Shown piece by piece: positions 23,601 through 33,565 of a DNA stretch of 64,000 bases (positions within the stretch are counted from its first letter, which is position 1; each line of letters begins with the position of its first letter). The notes below the pieces were generated by a model. That model was not told the origin of the DNA. It saw only the letters and a program-made list of their open reading frames with translations, and ran no database searches. This DNA is from Durusdinium trenchii (lineage: Eukaryota > Sar > Dinophyceae > Suessiales > Symbiodiniaceae), in the NCBI GenBank assembly GCA_963970005.1, contig CAXAMN010003558.1, positions 754,275-818,274 on the forward strand, written 5' to 3'. The position numbers and the translations under genes are program-made.

Positions 23601-26600
23601 TTTCCAGAAAACCCGTCACCATTTTGATTATATGGAAGCAATCAATCACTTGTCCTTGATAAGTTTTACAATCCTCACGTTGATTGATATTTTTTTTACC
23701 ATATGGATCATCAAGGGATTCCCCAGAAACCCGTCACAATCCCAGGGCTAGCCTCTGGTTCCTAAGTGTGATTGCTTTTTTGCTTTTTTTGGTGGCCTTT
23801 CAAAAACTAGACAATAAATCTAATAGATTTAAAGTCTATATAAGTTCTCTTGAAGGGGATACACTGTTTTCCACCATTTGGAACTTTTCACACGATTCAT
23901 TGGCTTTTCCCACCACCCAGGAGCTTGGACCCCGACTTGAGCTCAGTGATGAAGGCCGCACAGCCTTTCGAGTGGGAGCGCATCCCCTTTGTGCTTGAGG
24001 CTGGGTGATCTAGCTTAGCCTGGCCAGGGTTTTAACCACCATTCCCCCAAAAAAGCCGGATTCCATTGATGCTCATATACATGCTGTACATGGCCTTTTT
24101 TCCAAAGTTCTTCAACATGTTTTATCATATTTTTAGCTATTTGCATGTTGGTCATCACTACTTGGCCATATTATATCTGATTGCTCTTCTATGGTCTTCC
24201 CTCGTTCTTGGAAAGGAACTGTGAGGAGGCACATTGACTAAGATTGCTTGGGTCAACTGTCTTTCTGCATAGTTCGGGGGTCGGTTGTCAACATGTCTCA
24301 TTCCTTCACACTTGTACTACTATGATGTTTGTCAATATGTATTATGATATATGGTGATACACGCATGTCAAATTCCAGCCCGGCAACAGATCTGTGGCAA
24401 GAGCGTGGACGACTTCATTAGCCAAGCGCAAGATAGGACCCGGAACGCCCACGCCAAGTCGATGGCTGCAGCTTACAACGTTTGGAAGGAGCTGCTCCAA
24501 GCTGACCAGGTCAATTTCGAGAGCGAGCGGATCTCGAGACATGTTTGCAGTTTGGGGTCACCTCATTCATGTTCTTTTGATGCATTTTTCCGATTTTAAC
24601 TTTACTGTTCGAGAAAGTAGTCACTGCAACCATTGGTTCCCTCTGGCGTCCCAAATGTCCAGCCTCCTGTTGTTGACAGAAACCTTTGTCCGTCTTCCTG
24701 CGCGCACAAGGAGTGAAATGGAGCAATCCAAACGGCGATCAAAACTGGTGGCACAGCTTGAGGACAAAGGGATGTTCATAAGCTTTTTGAGAAAGTGTTG
24801 ATGCCCTTCCCAAATGAAATCGTCCAGGTCTGACCAAACATATTGGTGTTTATCCTAGTTCCTTTTTAATTACCAGAGTGACAAAAGCTTGAAGTGTGCC
24901 TACATATTGCTAAAAAGAAAGGATTGATGTTTCCAAATCAGTGTTTCCAACCAATTATGCAAACGCCTACCTAGTTTCAGTCTAGCCGCTCAGCCTATAC
25001 CAAAGGACATGCACCGGAAAGCCTGGGATTTGGTCCATGACTATGTGAAGACGAACTTGGAGTTCTTCACCGGACGATCAACAGAAGCGGAATCAACTCT
25101 TTTGCCATCCCTCACTGCGTGGATCCGTGACACCCTGGCTGACATTCCAGAATCTCACCATTTGATTCAGTTCAAACACATTTTTCACACCATTTTGTCT
25201 CGATGTTGTCCGAACCAGCGCTAAAAGCAAACCTCTGAAATGAACTACTGAAACGATGTCTCTCATGACTGTTCAGCTTTTCAAAGGAGGTGCGAGCCAT
25301 GGATGATCACTGCGTTGTGGCATGGGCGAACATGACGACGGTTGGTGTGCTGCCGGCTGCAAAGTATGATTGGTTTCTGACATCCATCAGCAACCTACTT
25401 GCAGCCTATCCACGGAACGGGCTGGCAATTGTAGTTCATTGCAATCGTGCGTCGGACCCTTCCAGGAGCCTTCTTCCAAAGAGCAAGTTTTGGTTGATCT
25501 GGTTCATTGAGTATGTTTGTTGCGTGCTCAGCTTCCTGTATAACTTCCCTAGCTGCTAGCCCTTTTCCTGTTACCTGTTAGTCCTCTGCCCTCGGCGTCC
25601 AATCCAAGTTTGAAGGAAAGCCGAGAAGAAGGAGAAGATCGAGAAGGATGAGCACGATGATGCTGGCGCCAAGGATGAGGACCCAAATGATGATGATGAT
25701 GATTCAAACGATGATGACAACGGTGATCCAGAAGAGTCCGACATCAGGGATATGCGGCACAAACTTGAGAAACCAGTTGGCTGATTCAGATTACCTTTTT
25801 GCAACTTCTTTGTCAACTGATGTTTATTAAAGTTGAATATAGCCAAACTAAGCGGAGGATAATACAAAAGAAACAGAACACTGAATGTGGTTTAGTGGAT
25901 CACCTCAGCCACTGTGTGAGGAAAGCTTTGGCCTCACGCTCACGCAACCTCCATGTGAAGAACCTCACCTGGGTGTTTGACAAGGCTAGGGTGTTTCAAG
26001 AGTATGTTGAACCAGCGTTGAAAGGACAAAAACGAAAGGTGTCACAGGGATCCTTGTGACACCTTTCGTTTTAAAGTCCTTTCAACCTGTCCTGGAGCGT
26101 CCTACTATAGCCAGTCTTCCCTCCCACTATACAGTGTTAAGACTGAGACTTCCAAACCCTTTGTCAAGTTGCGCTCTAATTCCGGCAGGCCACGGTGTAC
26201 GGCAAACGTGATGCCTGCGTACAGGGACTGGCTATTGTTCACCGTGACCGTCTTAATGCCTTCCGGCAAAGCCAGGGCTGGAAGCATGCCATCATTCGAG
26301 ATGTCACCATGCTCCCCCGCTCGGCCATGTTCAAGCCAGATGCGGCTTGGTTTTTCATAACTTTGATTTGGTCTACCCACATCTACCCAATTATGCGCAG
26401 TGTGCACCAATTTGGGCAGTGAGGCACGCTCTTCTGCACCCCACCTTGGACGTGCATTCACGGATGCACAAGAGCTCCGGCAGGTTTCGAGTCGAGGGAT
26501 TTGGTGTTGTGGTTTACCATTCATTTCCAATCGGTTCACAAGTGCACAACATGGAACCTTTGGGTTTTTGGGCATCCAGGATTCCTCATCCCTCTCCAGG

Positions 26601-29600
26601 TGGCTGGTGGCACGGACTTTGTGCGCAAGACTTTGGGTGCATTTGTGCCCGAGAGTGTGTCAACATGCTTGCTCGCCGACCTGCATTGCTATGACGGTTG
26701 GGTAGCACTAGCAGCGCTTGAGGACGGCAAAACATGTTATGTTCTTTCAGCATATGTTCAATGATGCTTTCAACCCATTCATTTGCAGCTAAGCTCACTG
26801 CTTAGAGCTTCGCCCGACAAACACTCAAATTGAGTTCTGGTCGACACAAGTCCACCCCCACCACCAGGAAGTCACGGAGGGGCGCCGCGTCCTTTGCGGC
26901 AATGTTGTGCTTGACAAACAGCACGAAGACCTGGTGCTGCGCGTGGCCAACAAAGTGTATGAGGATTGCAGAGGTGGCCACTTGAAGGTCACAGGTTTCC
27001 CTGACTATGGCCCTGTGACTTCAGCCATTCGGGAGACCCAGCCATCCAATGAACAGAAGCAGTACCAGGTGACTTTGAAGAAACACGATCGCTTGGTTGT
27101 CTTGCAGTCCCTAGCGAGCAAGTGGATGGACACAGAGTTCAAAGATGAAGTTGTCGCTGCAATTGAAGCTCACAACTCCAAATTCAATCCAGAGGGTGAG
27201 TATTGGCATGAAGTTCAAGAGAGGCGGGTTCGGATAATAGGGTTGCGTGTTCTCACAGTGGTCTACGCTCAAAAGAACTATATGTTGTAGGTATGTTATT
27301 TGAGGTGCAAATGTCTCCGAGGTTTTCTGGAAACAAACAGTGCTGAGATTCTGCCGGAAGGGATGAACATAGATTATATATATACATACGCAATACTGAC
27401 ATGTTTAAGTGTAGAAGTCTCATAGAAACAGATCATCCGGAACGCTAGACATTTCAAGCATAAAGAATACCTATACGGCTTTATATCATAAAAGGTCCAT
27501 ATAACAAATGGAAACGTTTGGCCCCATCCCTGCCTTGACCAGGAACGCCGATGAAGATGATGCCAACACTCGGCCCTGCAAGCGGATCAAGCTGGAGACA
27601 TCGGAGCTTGGGACCGAGGCAGATGTAACCAACATTCAAAAGCCGCAACTTTGATGGGAATTGCATCTTTGTTCTTCACCTTGCCTTCCCTATGACAAAG
27701 GATGTGCTAAAGGTTTTGCGAAGGAATTTTTCTTCTACTTCTGTTGACAATCTTTGGTGCAGCATGTCGACCAACCAGAACTTGATCTATTAACGTTGGG
27801 GGGAACAGTTCTTTTCAACAGGGAACCACCCAAACACCCACCCAGGTACACCTTCGCCATCAACAATTGTGCTGAGCTGGTCTGTGGTCCAGATGGACTA
27901 CCTTTGATGCTGGTCAGCCGGTCCAAGAATCAGTTTCTGATGTACCGGGAGTTGCTACTTGCCTTGACAGGGTACCCTTCAACAACCAGTCACAGGTTCA
28001 CCCATATTCTCTACCTTGAGTTGGCTCTTGGCTCGACTGGGTTCCCCCAAAATATTTAAAGATTTACATAGATTTACCAACGTGCAATGCATTGCACTGC
28101 CTTTCAAAATTAGGTGGGCGCCCTCATGAACATACTTGCAGCTCTAAGGTTCAGCTTTGGATCAGGAGATTGGCGTGTTGGCCAGGCAGCACGGTTCAAA
28201 GTCGATTGGTTGATGAGGGAAATTGGCAAGTCGGTTCCATGATGAGTGAACTTGTTTTATCAGTTTGATGGATTAAGGAAGCTACAGAGTTGATGGAAGA
28301 CTCAACCGGGAGGTGGTTCTGCTTCCGTGCAGAACCAACCACTGTGCTGATATTGGAGAAAGCCAAGCTGCCAGATCATTTGCAGGGATTGCCATGTGTG
28401 GAGTCGCCCACCCGACTGACAACTCTGCTCCGAGAGTTGGAGGATGCCGGGGAGGCGGGGCATGAACATACATAGAGAGTGTTTGTCTCTCTCTCTCTCT
28501 CTCTGTATATAGATAGAGAGAGCGCTTCAATCACATAAATGCCTGAGGGGTTGAACGTTGGGCAGATTCACATGGATTTGCTGCCCGCTCAAACAGGTGA
28601 AATTGGCCATCACCCACCACACCATCTCGGCGGTTGACAAGATCGAGAGCGACAAGCCTTTGTCGTTTTTGTTGGATCCTCCAAAGAACCCAGATGAAGC
28701 AGAAAAGCCGCCCAAGAAGAAACCACGGAAATCAAACCCTGGGCGGTCTTTGACAGCCAAGAATTTTGGATCAGTTCTCAACATCGCCAAAGTGAAGAAG
28801 GCAACCAGACTGGTGATTGGTTGGAGAGTGAGGCGCCCCTGAACATATTCTCATTTGGTCATTATCTCTGTCGTATGTGCATCAATTTGTCCAATAGTAC
28901 CAACTTTCACATAAACTGCCCTTCTGCCAGGTTGGATGCTGGCAGTGGATCTGGGCTGAAAACCCTGGTCCCAATTCGTCCAGTGGCATGCCTCAGTGGC
29001 GTGCTTGATCTCGATAAGACTGTCGTCAAACTCTTTTGACCTGACAGTTGCCGTGGGAGTTGTCCGCCATGCTCCAAAACCATGACCCTGTTATGTCAAT
29101 GTTCTTTCAACTTTAGATTTCATTGACCCAATTGGTGAAATGTTCATCTTTATACAAATGCCCAAGCTCAGCTGTTTTTGTGGATGGGAGCCTGCAACAG
29201 CAGTTGTGATGACACTAGCATGGCCTGTTTTTCTGCAGGAATGCACCTGCTTTCTGCCCAAGTGAAAATGAAGTGACCACGTGCGTCACCACACACTGCG
29301 GCTGATCAAACAACAAGTGAAGGATAGCTCAATGTCAAGTCATTCAAGATAGCTCAAAACACGTCTTCAAGGCCGCGAGTGTGAACAGTGGGAAAACTTG
29401 GGCCACCCGGGAAACCCTGGGCAATCCGTCAAAAGCAAGTGCCTCTGCAACTGTAGCAGCTTCCCACATCTTCCTGAGTCGCAGTGCTGTGTCCAACTGG
29501 ATTCAGTCTGAACCACTTTAAGGATATGTGATTTCTTTTGGATTGGAATTGATATGAATTGATTTCCTTTTGTTGGATATGGATGACTTGGTTTATAAGC

Positions 29601-32438
29601 AAAAGGTAGCTTCCAGTAGGAACTTGGTGCTCCTATTGTTGCGACCGCTGGTAGTGGCTATGGCTGGGAGAAAGCAGCGTCGTTCTCCAAGTCATGATTC
29701 AGATGTCCAATACATCCCGCCTGCACCTCGCGCTGCCTTCCGAGCACCTGCCCCTTGAAGGCACCTGGAAACTCAGTGGGTATATATAGGTTTATCCGCG
29801 CTTCACTGTGTTGAGACTGATCCCTAGGTTTTCGACTTGCAACAGATCTTGAGGGAGAACCGTTCTCATGGACCTTCATCGACTCCAGCTACCAGTGCGC
29901 CCTCCCGACAAGTTGCAAACATGGTTGGGGCTGCGAGTGCTGCCAGTGTACTGGCTTTGTTGAGTAGAAGCAGAATATTGATTTATGTTTTTTTCTGGTG
30001 GAGGTGGAGGGTTGTGCCCATTCTAGTACAACTGACTGTGCTTTACCCATCGGAACCCGCTACTTGAGTTCCACATGATCCAAGGCGCAAACGATTCCAA
30101 TGAGATCATGCCCGCACGCGTCCAGTCATCGGAGGAGTCCTCACCGCTGGGTGGGAAGAACAAAGGTTCCAAGAAAGACAAGAAAGAGAAGAAACAGAAG
30201 AAAGAGAAACCTGAAAAGAAGTCCAAAAAACCTACCAAAGAAAAAAAAGGCAAGAATAAACGAGATGACAATGATGATGATGATGATGATGATGATGAAG
30301 AGCCAGACGCTGACAACAATCCCTTGGGGGGATGGCGTGACAGCGATGATGATGATGATGATGATGAAACGTTTGGTGACCTTGAAGGTTTGGATGATCT
30401 TGTGGGCGGTCGGGATAAGCCAGGGAGGGGTAAGCCCAAGGGAAAGCCTGCAGCTTCAAAGAAGAGCCAGGGTAAATTGAAGAAACCATCAAAAAAGAAG
30501 ACAGATGGCACTGTCGAGGCTTGGTAGAGCGCATTTAACGGGTTATTGCATTAGGACTTCTAGCTTCAATACCAATTTCCATCAAACCATGTGCGATGAC
30601 TTTGTACCACCTGCATCCATGATGCAGGCTCAGAAGGCCAAACCGTTCCAGTATATGATCGAAGACGCTGATCCGTACAACTCCTACAGGCCTTCAAACT
30701 TCTATATGCTCTGAATGGGTTTCTACCCTGACTAGACACTTTAACATGTTTAACGGGTTCTACATGACTTCATTTCTACCAGGTCGCAAAGTATGCAATT
30801 GGAGGATCCCTTCGAGCAACAATTACTGCTGTCGGATGCCTCGCTGCACCTTGGATGGTGCCCCCTTACATGAAACTTGATAGTGTTGCTACAACTCGCT
30901 GCAACTTGTAATGTGGACAATCCCTCAGCTCAGGCAAGCCATGCGTTCCACAGAGTTTTGTGATAATCAGCTGGGCCTGCCTGACAGCCAGGCTGGGGCA
31001 ATCATGTATCTTGTTATCTTAGGGACATCCATGTGTGCAACGCGGCGCGTGATTTTTGTACTGTTACTATGGCATGTCTTATCAGGACTTCCTGGGTACC
31101 TACATCGACTCGATTGGAGCCAGTGAGGGCCCGGCTATTTCAGAGGAGAAGGACTGATCACCTGATTGAATGAATGTAAATTTGGGACATTGGTCTTTGT
31201 CGTCAGGACTTTCCGGATACCTACATCGACGCCCAGGATGCCGGGGGCCATGCCATTTCAGCGGAGGACTGTTTGAATATGTATATATATATATTGTTTG
31301 GACGAGCTTTTACAATGTGAATTTGGGACATTGGCATTGGTATGTGCTATCAGGACTTTCCAGATACCTACATCGACTCCAAGGATGCTGGCCCACCCCC
31401 CATTGGAGTGGAGAAGGACTGATTGAGTTTTGTCATGGCTGATGTCCTCAAACCTTCCATTCTTCAAAGTATATGTATACATGTATGTCACCAACAACAA
31501 CTTCTCAAACTCCATTGGCAGGAAGCTTTTGATACCACTCTTCACCGCAGCAATGCTACGGATGATTTTGAGACCGTCCTGAATGGTGATGCTGGAACGG
31601 ATCAGCTTGAACTGCAGGACATCGATATCTTCCTTGGCTATCAAATTGTTGAGCTTACATCTACACACAGCAGTTCTTTTTGCAAGGAATAATATTAACA
31701 TGTATTAGATATGTCTATCTTCCAGGATCCAACTGGTGCTATGGCATGTGACCAACCTCTTGCGGGCAATGAACCCAGCCCGCCTCAAACCCCAAAGCAC
31801 CACATGATCCCAGCTGATGTGGGTTTGCCAGAGTTTGAAAGCCCTGATGTGGATGGCTCCAATGTCAACGAAGGTGATGAACAAGATGGCAACAATAAAG
31901 GTGATGAACAAGATGGCAACAATAGAGGTGATGAACAAGATGCCAACAATGAAGGTGATGAACAAGATGGCAACAATGGAGGTGATGAACAAGATGCCAA
32001 CAATGAAGGTGATGAACAAGATGCCAACGATGCACCGTCGACACCATCCCCTACGGGCACACCAGAACCAAAGAGAAAGCCTATGGCTGCAAAGTCAAGG
32101 GCTAAGAGGGCAAGCACCGGTGGCAGCAACCGCACTGCCAAGACTCGTAGGGGCAAGACATCACCGAAACACAAAGCTGCACCCAAACCCCAGAAACGGA
32201 AGCACAAAGACGATGTGGAAGCCAAAATGCACTCTGTGGTTCAGCTTGATTTAGCTGCTCCAATGCTCTACTATGCTCTATGACTCTACTTAGTGTTGTT
32301 TTGTGGTTCCAACATGCCCCCTTCCGTCGACCCTTTTGTTTATCTAAGGTGTACTCCACCGCCCACAAGGCAGCCAAAGCTGCAAAATTGTCGCCGAAGA
32401 CAGCCAAAACCAAAGCAGCCGATGCCAGGATGAAGTAA
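14406..32438 (+). CDS. Large multi-exon gene: C5-DNA methyltransferase + DUF7869 transposase-like domain + long C-terminal region
   Basis: Many short plus-strand exons form an almost continuous coding series with no obvious internal gene boundary. A candidate start is ATG 14,406 (Ser-rich MTSNSSASSSS). The last exon, 32,349-32,438, ends in TAA. Order of parts: DNMT (15,036-17,103), Ser/acidic linker (17,430-17,700), DUF7869-type domain (17,561-19,900), unrecognised exons (20,400-29,040), Asp/Lys-rich segment (30,075-30,524), minisatellite-encoded repeats and a Lys/Ala-rich tail. DNMT and DUF7869 functions come from motifs; their fusion into one protein is inference. It could equally be two or three same-strand genes, since dinoflagellate genes often run in unidirectional clusters. 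Some introns use GA donors. Full-length cDNA would settle the structure. Confidence 0.6.
15036..17103 (+). other. C5-cytosine DNA methyltransferase domain
   Basis: Transfers methyl from S-adenosylmethionine to cytosine C5 in DNA; nuclear. Motifs occur in canonical order in separate exons: 15,036-15,110 (LASEINPSKRQFLKDNF, SAM-pocket acidic residue); 15,302-15,430 (VAGFPCTPYS, motif IV with the catalytic Cys codon at 15,329-15,331); 15,529-15,576 (VLENVMGF, motif VI); about 15,693-15,945 (YGAPIDRKRVYLIMVRRDV, motif VIII-like); about 16,040-16,150 (LLPDQHPAVQRDKRRR); 16,372-16,480; about 16,580-16,680 (VNISQSLGHAPV); about 16,806-16,899 (RFLIGREIMLLMGMP, target-recognition end); 17,014-17,103 (HSLGGNAMALRAV, motif X). 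The catalytic Cys, ENV and Arg-containing QRR-like motifs are all kept, so activity is plausible. DNMT subfamily not assigned. Confidence 0.88.
17430..17700 (+). other. Ser/acidic linker between the DNMT and DUF7869 parts
   Basis: Open frames read GRYEDSSSDSERLPSSR near 17,440-17,490 and SYSSGESGETTSISDSEGSD from about 17,570. Such a disordered spacer would suit either an interdomain linker in one fused protein or the N-terminus of a second protein. No start codon is clearly favoured here, which mildly supports fusion. Confidence 0.45.
17561..19900 (+). other. DUF7869-type transposase-like domain ('GHTHED')
   Basis: Exons in order: to 17,937 (CKMPVKMLYQLCCAFW ... RWFLAG); from 18,024 (YPLCKDAWAQCMGVGKHRLG); about 18,290-18,395 (NNFLIHLYWSAAEPMPTGF); about 18,537-18,838 (NTCSKLKMRIKNS, a Cys pair); 18,961-19,177 (LIIDSYDKGKVALLRWPFHR); about 19,276-19,370 (TGCLVHGFGVFLYLADEG); about 19,606-19,760 (QADNAVKEVRNS ... 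VVGHTHEDIG). This pattern is the one I know from DUF7869 proteins. The Asp at 19,093, the Asp of QADN (19,627) and following acidic residues could form an RNase-H-fold (DDE-like) centre; that is inference. It probably derives from a DNA transposon, although this copy is split by many introns. Confidence 0.75.
19706..19739. repeat. Perfect 34-bp palindrome inside the GHTHED exon
   Basis: GTGTGGCCCACCACCAT at 19,706-19,722 is followed directly by its exact reverse complement at 19,723-19,739, with no spacer. It encodes the residues leading into VVGHTHED. It would form a cruciform or RNA hairpin. Confidence 0.95.
23470..23740. repeat. Intronic 'GGGTTTTCCAGAAAACCCGTCACAA' repeats
   Basis: Three copies, at about 23,470-23,500, 23,594-23,620 and 23,708-23,740. 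Each contains a short inverted repeat (GGGTTTTC, CAG, AAAACCC) followed by GTCAC. They lie in an intron between the exons at 23,218 and 23,920. Confidence 0.7.
26017..26086. repeat. 70-bp fold-back at an exon/intron junction
   Basis: GTTGAAAGGAC...ACGAAAGGTGTCACA is followed, after an 8-bp loop, by its near-exact reverse complement ending GTCCTTTCAAC. Arms are about 30 nt with two or three differences. It begins at the end of an exon whose frame reads VFQEYVEPALK, so it lies at or just inside the intron start. This geometry fits a small MITE or an introner-type insertion. Confidence 0.7.
28475..28522. repeat. (CT)n microsatellite with GATAGAGAGAG partner
   Basis: About 20 nt of alternating CT is followed by TATATAGATAGAGAGAG, which gives a short hairpin. 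It is intronic in the large gene. Confidence 0.7.
30075..30524 (+). other. Lys-rich then Asp-rich C-terminal exon
   Basis: An open frame of 150 codons. A highly basic stretch (KKDKKEKKQKKEKPEKK) is followed by two poly-Asp runs coded by GAT repeats, then a second basic patch ending SKKKTDGTVEAW before a TAG. Alternating basic and acidic tracts are usual in nuclear chromatin-binding tails. It may be internal (with the TAG in the following intron) or a true C-terminus. Confidence 0.5.
31083..31420 (+). other. Three tandem copies of a short exon-like unit
   Basis: The words CAGGACTTTCC.GATACCTACATCGAC recur at 31,083, 31,204 and 31,350, each preceded by related intron-like sequence (AATTTGGGACATTGG). 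The open frames read FLGTYIDSIGASEG, FPDTYIDAQDAGGH and FPDTYIDSKDAGPP. This looks like a tandem exon duplication with its intron. The copies could be alternative or consecutive exons. Confidence 0.55.
31711..32438 (+). other. Terminal exons: 9-residue repeats and Lys/Ala-rich tail
   Basis: A long exon to about 32,235 contains six tandem 27-bp units (31,873-32,034) coding GDEQDGNNx, then a basic region (KRKPMAAKSRAKRASTGG). The last exon, 32,349-32,438, encodes AHKAAKAAKLSPKTAKTKAA and the stop. The tail resembles histone H1 or other dinoflagellate basic nuclear proteins in composition, which suggests DNA binding (inference). Confidence 0.6.
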
Positions 32439-33230
32439 CCCAGCGTCAACATGGCAGTTGCAGGAAGGTGAACAATGGTGAACATCTAAGTTAAGGTTGT
32501 TGTGTTGGTATCCTTTTCCAATGGATGAGTCGTTGCGTTGTCGGATGTTGAGTAGGATTCTTGCAATTCAAAGCATTGCCACGTCGGTCTACTTATGATG
32601 ATTATGATGCAACATTCACCGTCAAGGGTTGTGAGGAGACAAACCACAAGCCAATATGAGCCAATCTCTTGAGGTGGCAAACATAGACTGTAAAATAGAA
32701 GTAGTCTCATCCAGTTGTCCATGGCACTTTCCGCAGAACTTATCATAACTGACTGGTTGTTGGCTGGTCCCATCGTGCAACCCAAGGTGGGTGACCAACG
32801 AGGGTCCACGAGATCATCCTACTGTGAAGCGATTTCTTGCCAGTTCTTCCGGGGCTTGAAGCCATGATGGATGAGTTACCTTAGATCTTAGGTTGGGTTT
32901 TGTGCATGGCTCCGTGGCATGTGGCATGTGTGTGCCAAAGGACTGCAGCTTTCATGAACTCATGAAGCATTGTGGAATGTCATCGGAGCCATGCAGCGGC
33001 GCATGAAGTTGTGCTGACAGATTGGACCGTGCTTGGGGGTGTGAAAACTGGCAAGGTGCAGATGATGGGATGGGGATGGGCAAGTGTGTATGATGTTTGA
33101 GTCATTATATAATAGCTGATTGATGATTCAGTGGATGATGGTCCCTAAAGTGTCAGTTCCACTTTGGACAAGTGCCAGTTACAACTGGATAAGCCTTTAT
33201 GGATTTGGACATTTTTGTAGTACATAGTTA
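32439..33230. other. Intergenic stretch, nothing recognised
   Basis: No supported exon, RNA gene or repeat was seen on either strand. Open frames are short and have no protein-like motif. Confidence 0.5.
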
Positions 33231-33299
33231 AATGAACAAATATGCTTACCAACTGCACAAATATGCTTACCAACTGCACACCAGCACTCAGAAACATAG

Positions 33300-33346
33300 T
33301 TTTTTTTTGGGGGGGGGGGGGGGGGCTAATATATATATATATATAA
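33300..33346. repeat. T-tract/G-tract/(TA)n element end
   Basis: T(9-10), then about 17 G, then CTAA(TA)n. It resembles one terminus of the fold-back at 12,312-12,455 and may be a solo or degraded copy. Confidence 0.5.
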
Positions 33347-33508
33347 TTGTGTCGTGCTGTTCTTTCGAGTATCGCCTGGTATCACCTATCCTCCATCCCA
33401 AGCGCCCAAGCGCAGCGAGGCTTATGCTGCATACGGTATGCTCATAAGATCAAGATCTCATTGTTCGGTCTCTTACGTAGTCTCTCCTCACCGGCGACGA
33501 AAAAGAAT

Positions 33509-33565
33509 GGTCACGGGAGGTCACGGCTTGTCACGGCTTGTCACGGGTTGTCACGGGTGGTCCAT
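33509..33565. repeat. 10-bp tandem repeat TCACGGSTTG
   Basis: Five to six head-to-tail units of the type TCACGGCTTG/TCACGGGTTG. Confidence 0.8.

Larger units (their letters stand above)
20401..29040 (+). other. Unrecognised exon series downstream of the DUF7869 domain
   Basis: About 20 exon-like open stretches with AG acceptors and protein-like composition. Examples: 20,413-20,883 (APILVFPQAFLPATQQFLNS; the longest of these), 21,411-21,540, 21,646-21,810, 21,910-22,028, 22,250-22,490, 23,218-23,380, 24,990-25,200, 25,280-25,455, 26,175-26,350, 26,800-27,200 (one long exon of about 130 residues), 27,761-27,970, 28,590-28,810. A Lys/Asp-rich segment lies at 25,617-25,770. I recognise no domain in any of them. 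They could be the C-terminal part of the DUF7869 protein or a separate same-strand gene. Confidence 0.45.

Noticed and set aside
30286-30372. GAT repeats as a separate microsatellite locus
   Set aside because: They lie in frame inside a 150-codon open exon and code Asp runs between basic tracts, so they are better read as coding.
14406-32438. Reading the DNMT region as part of a copia retrotransposon
   Set aside because: No LTRs, reverse transcriptase or RNase H lie near it, and it is split by many introns; the neighbouring domain is DUF7869-like.
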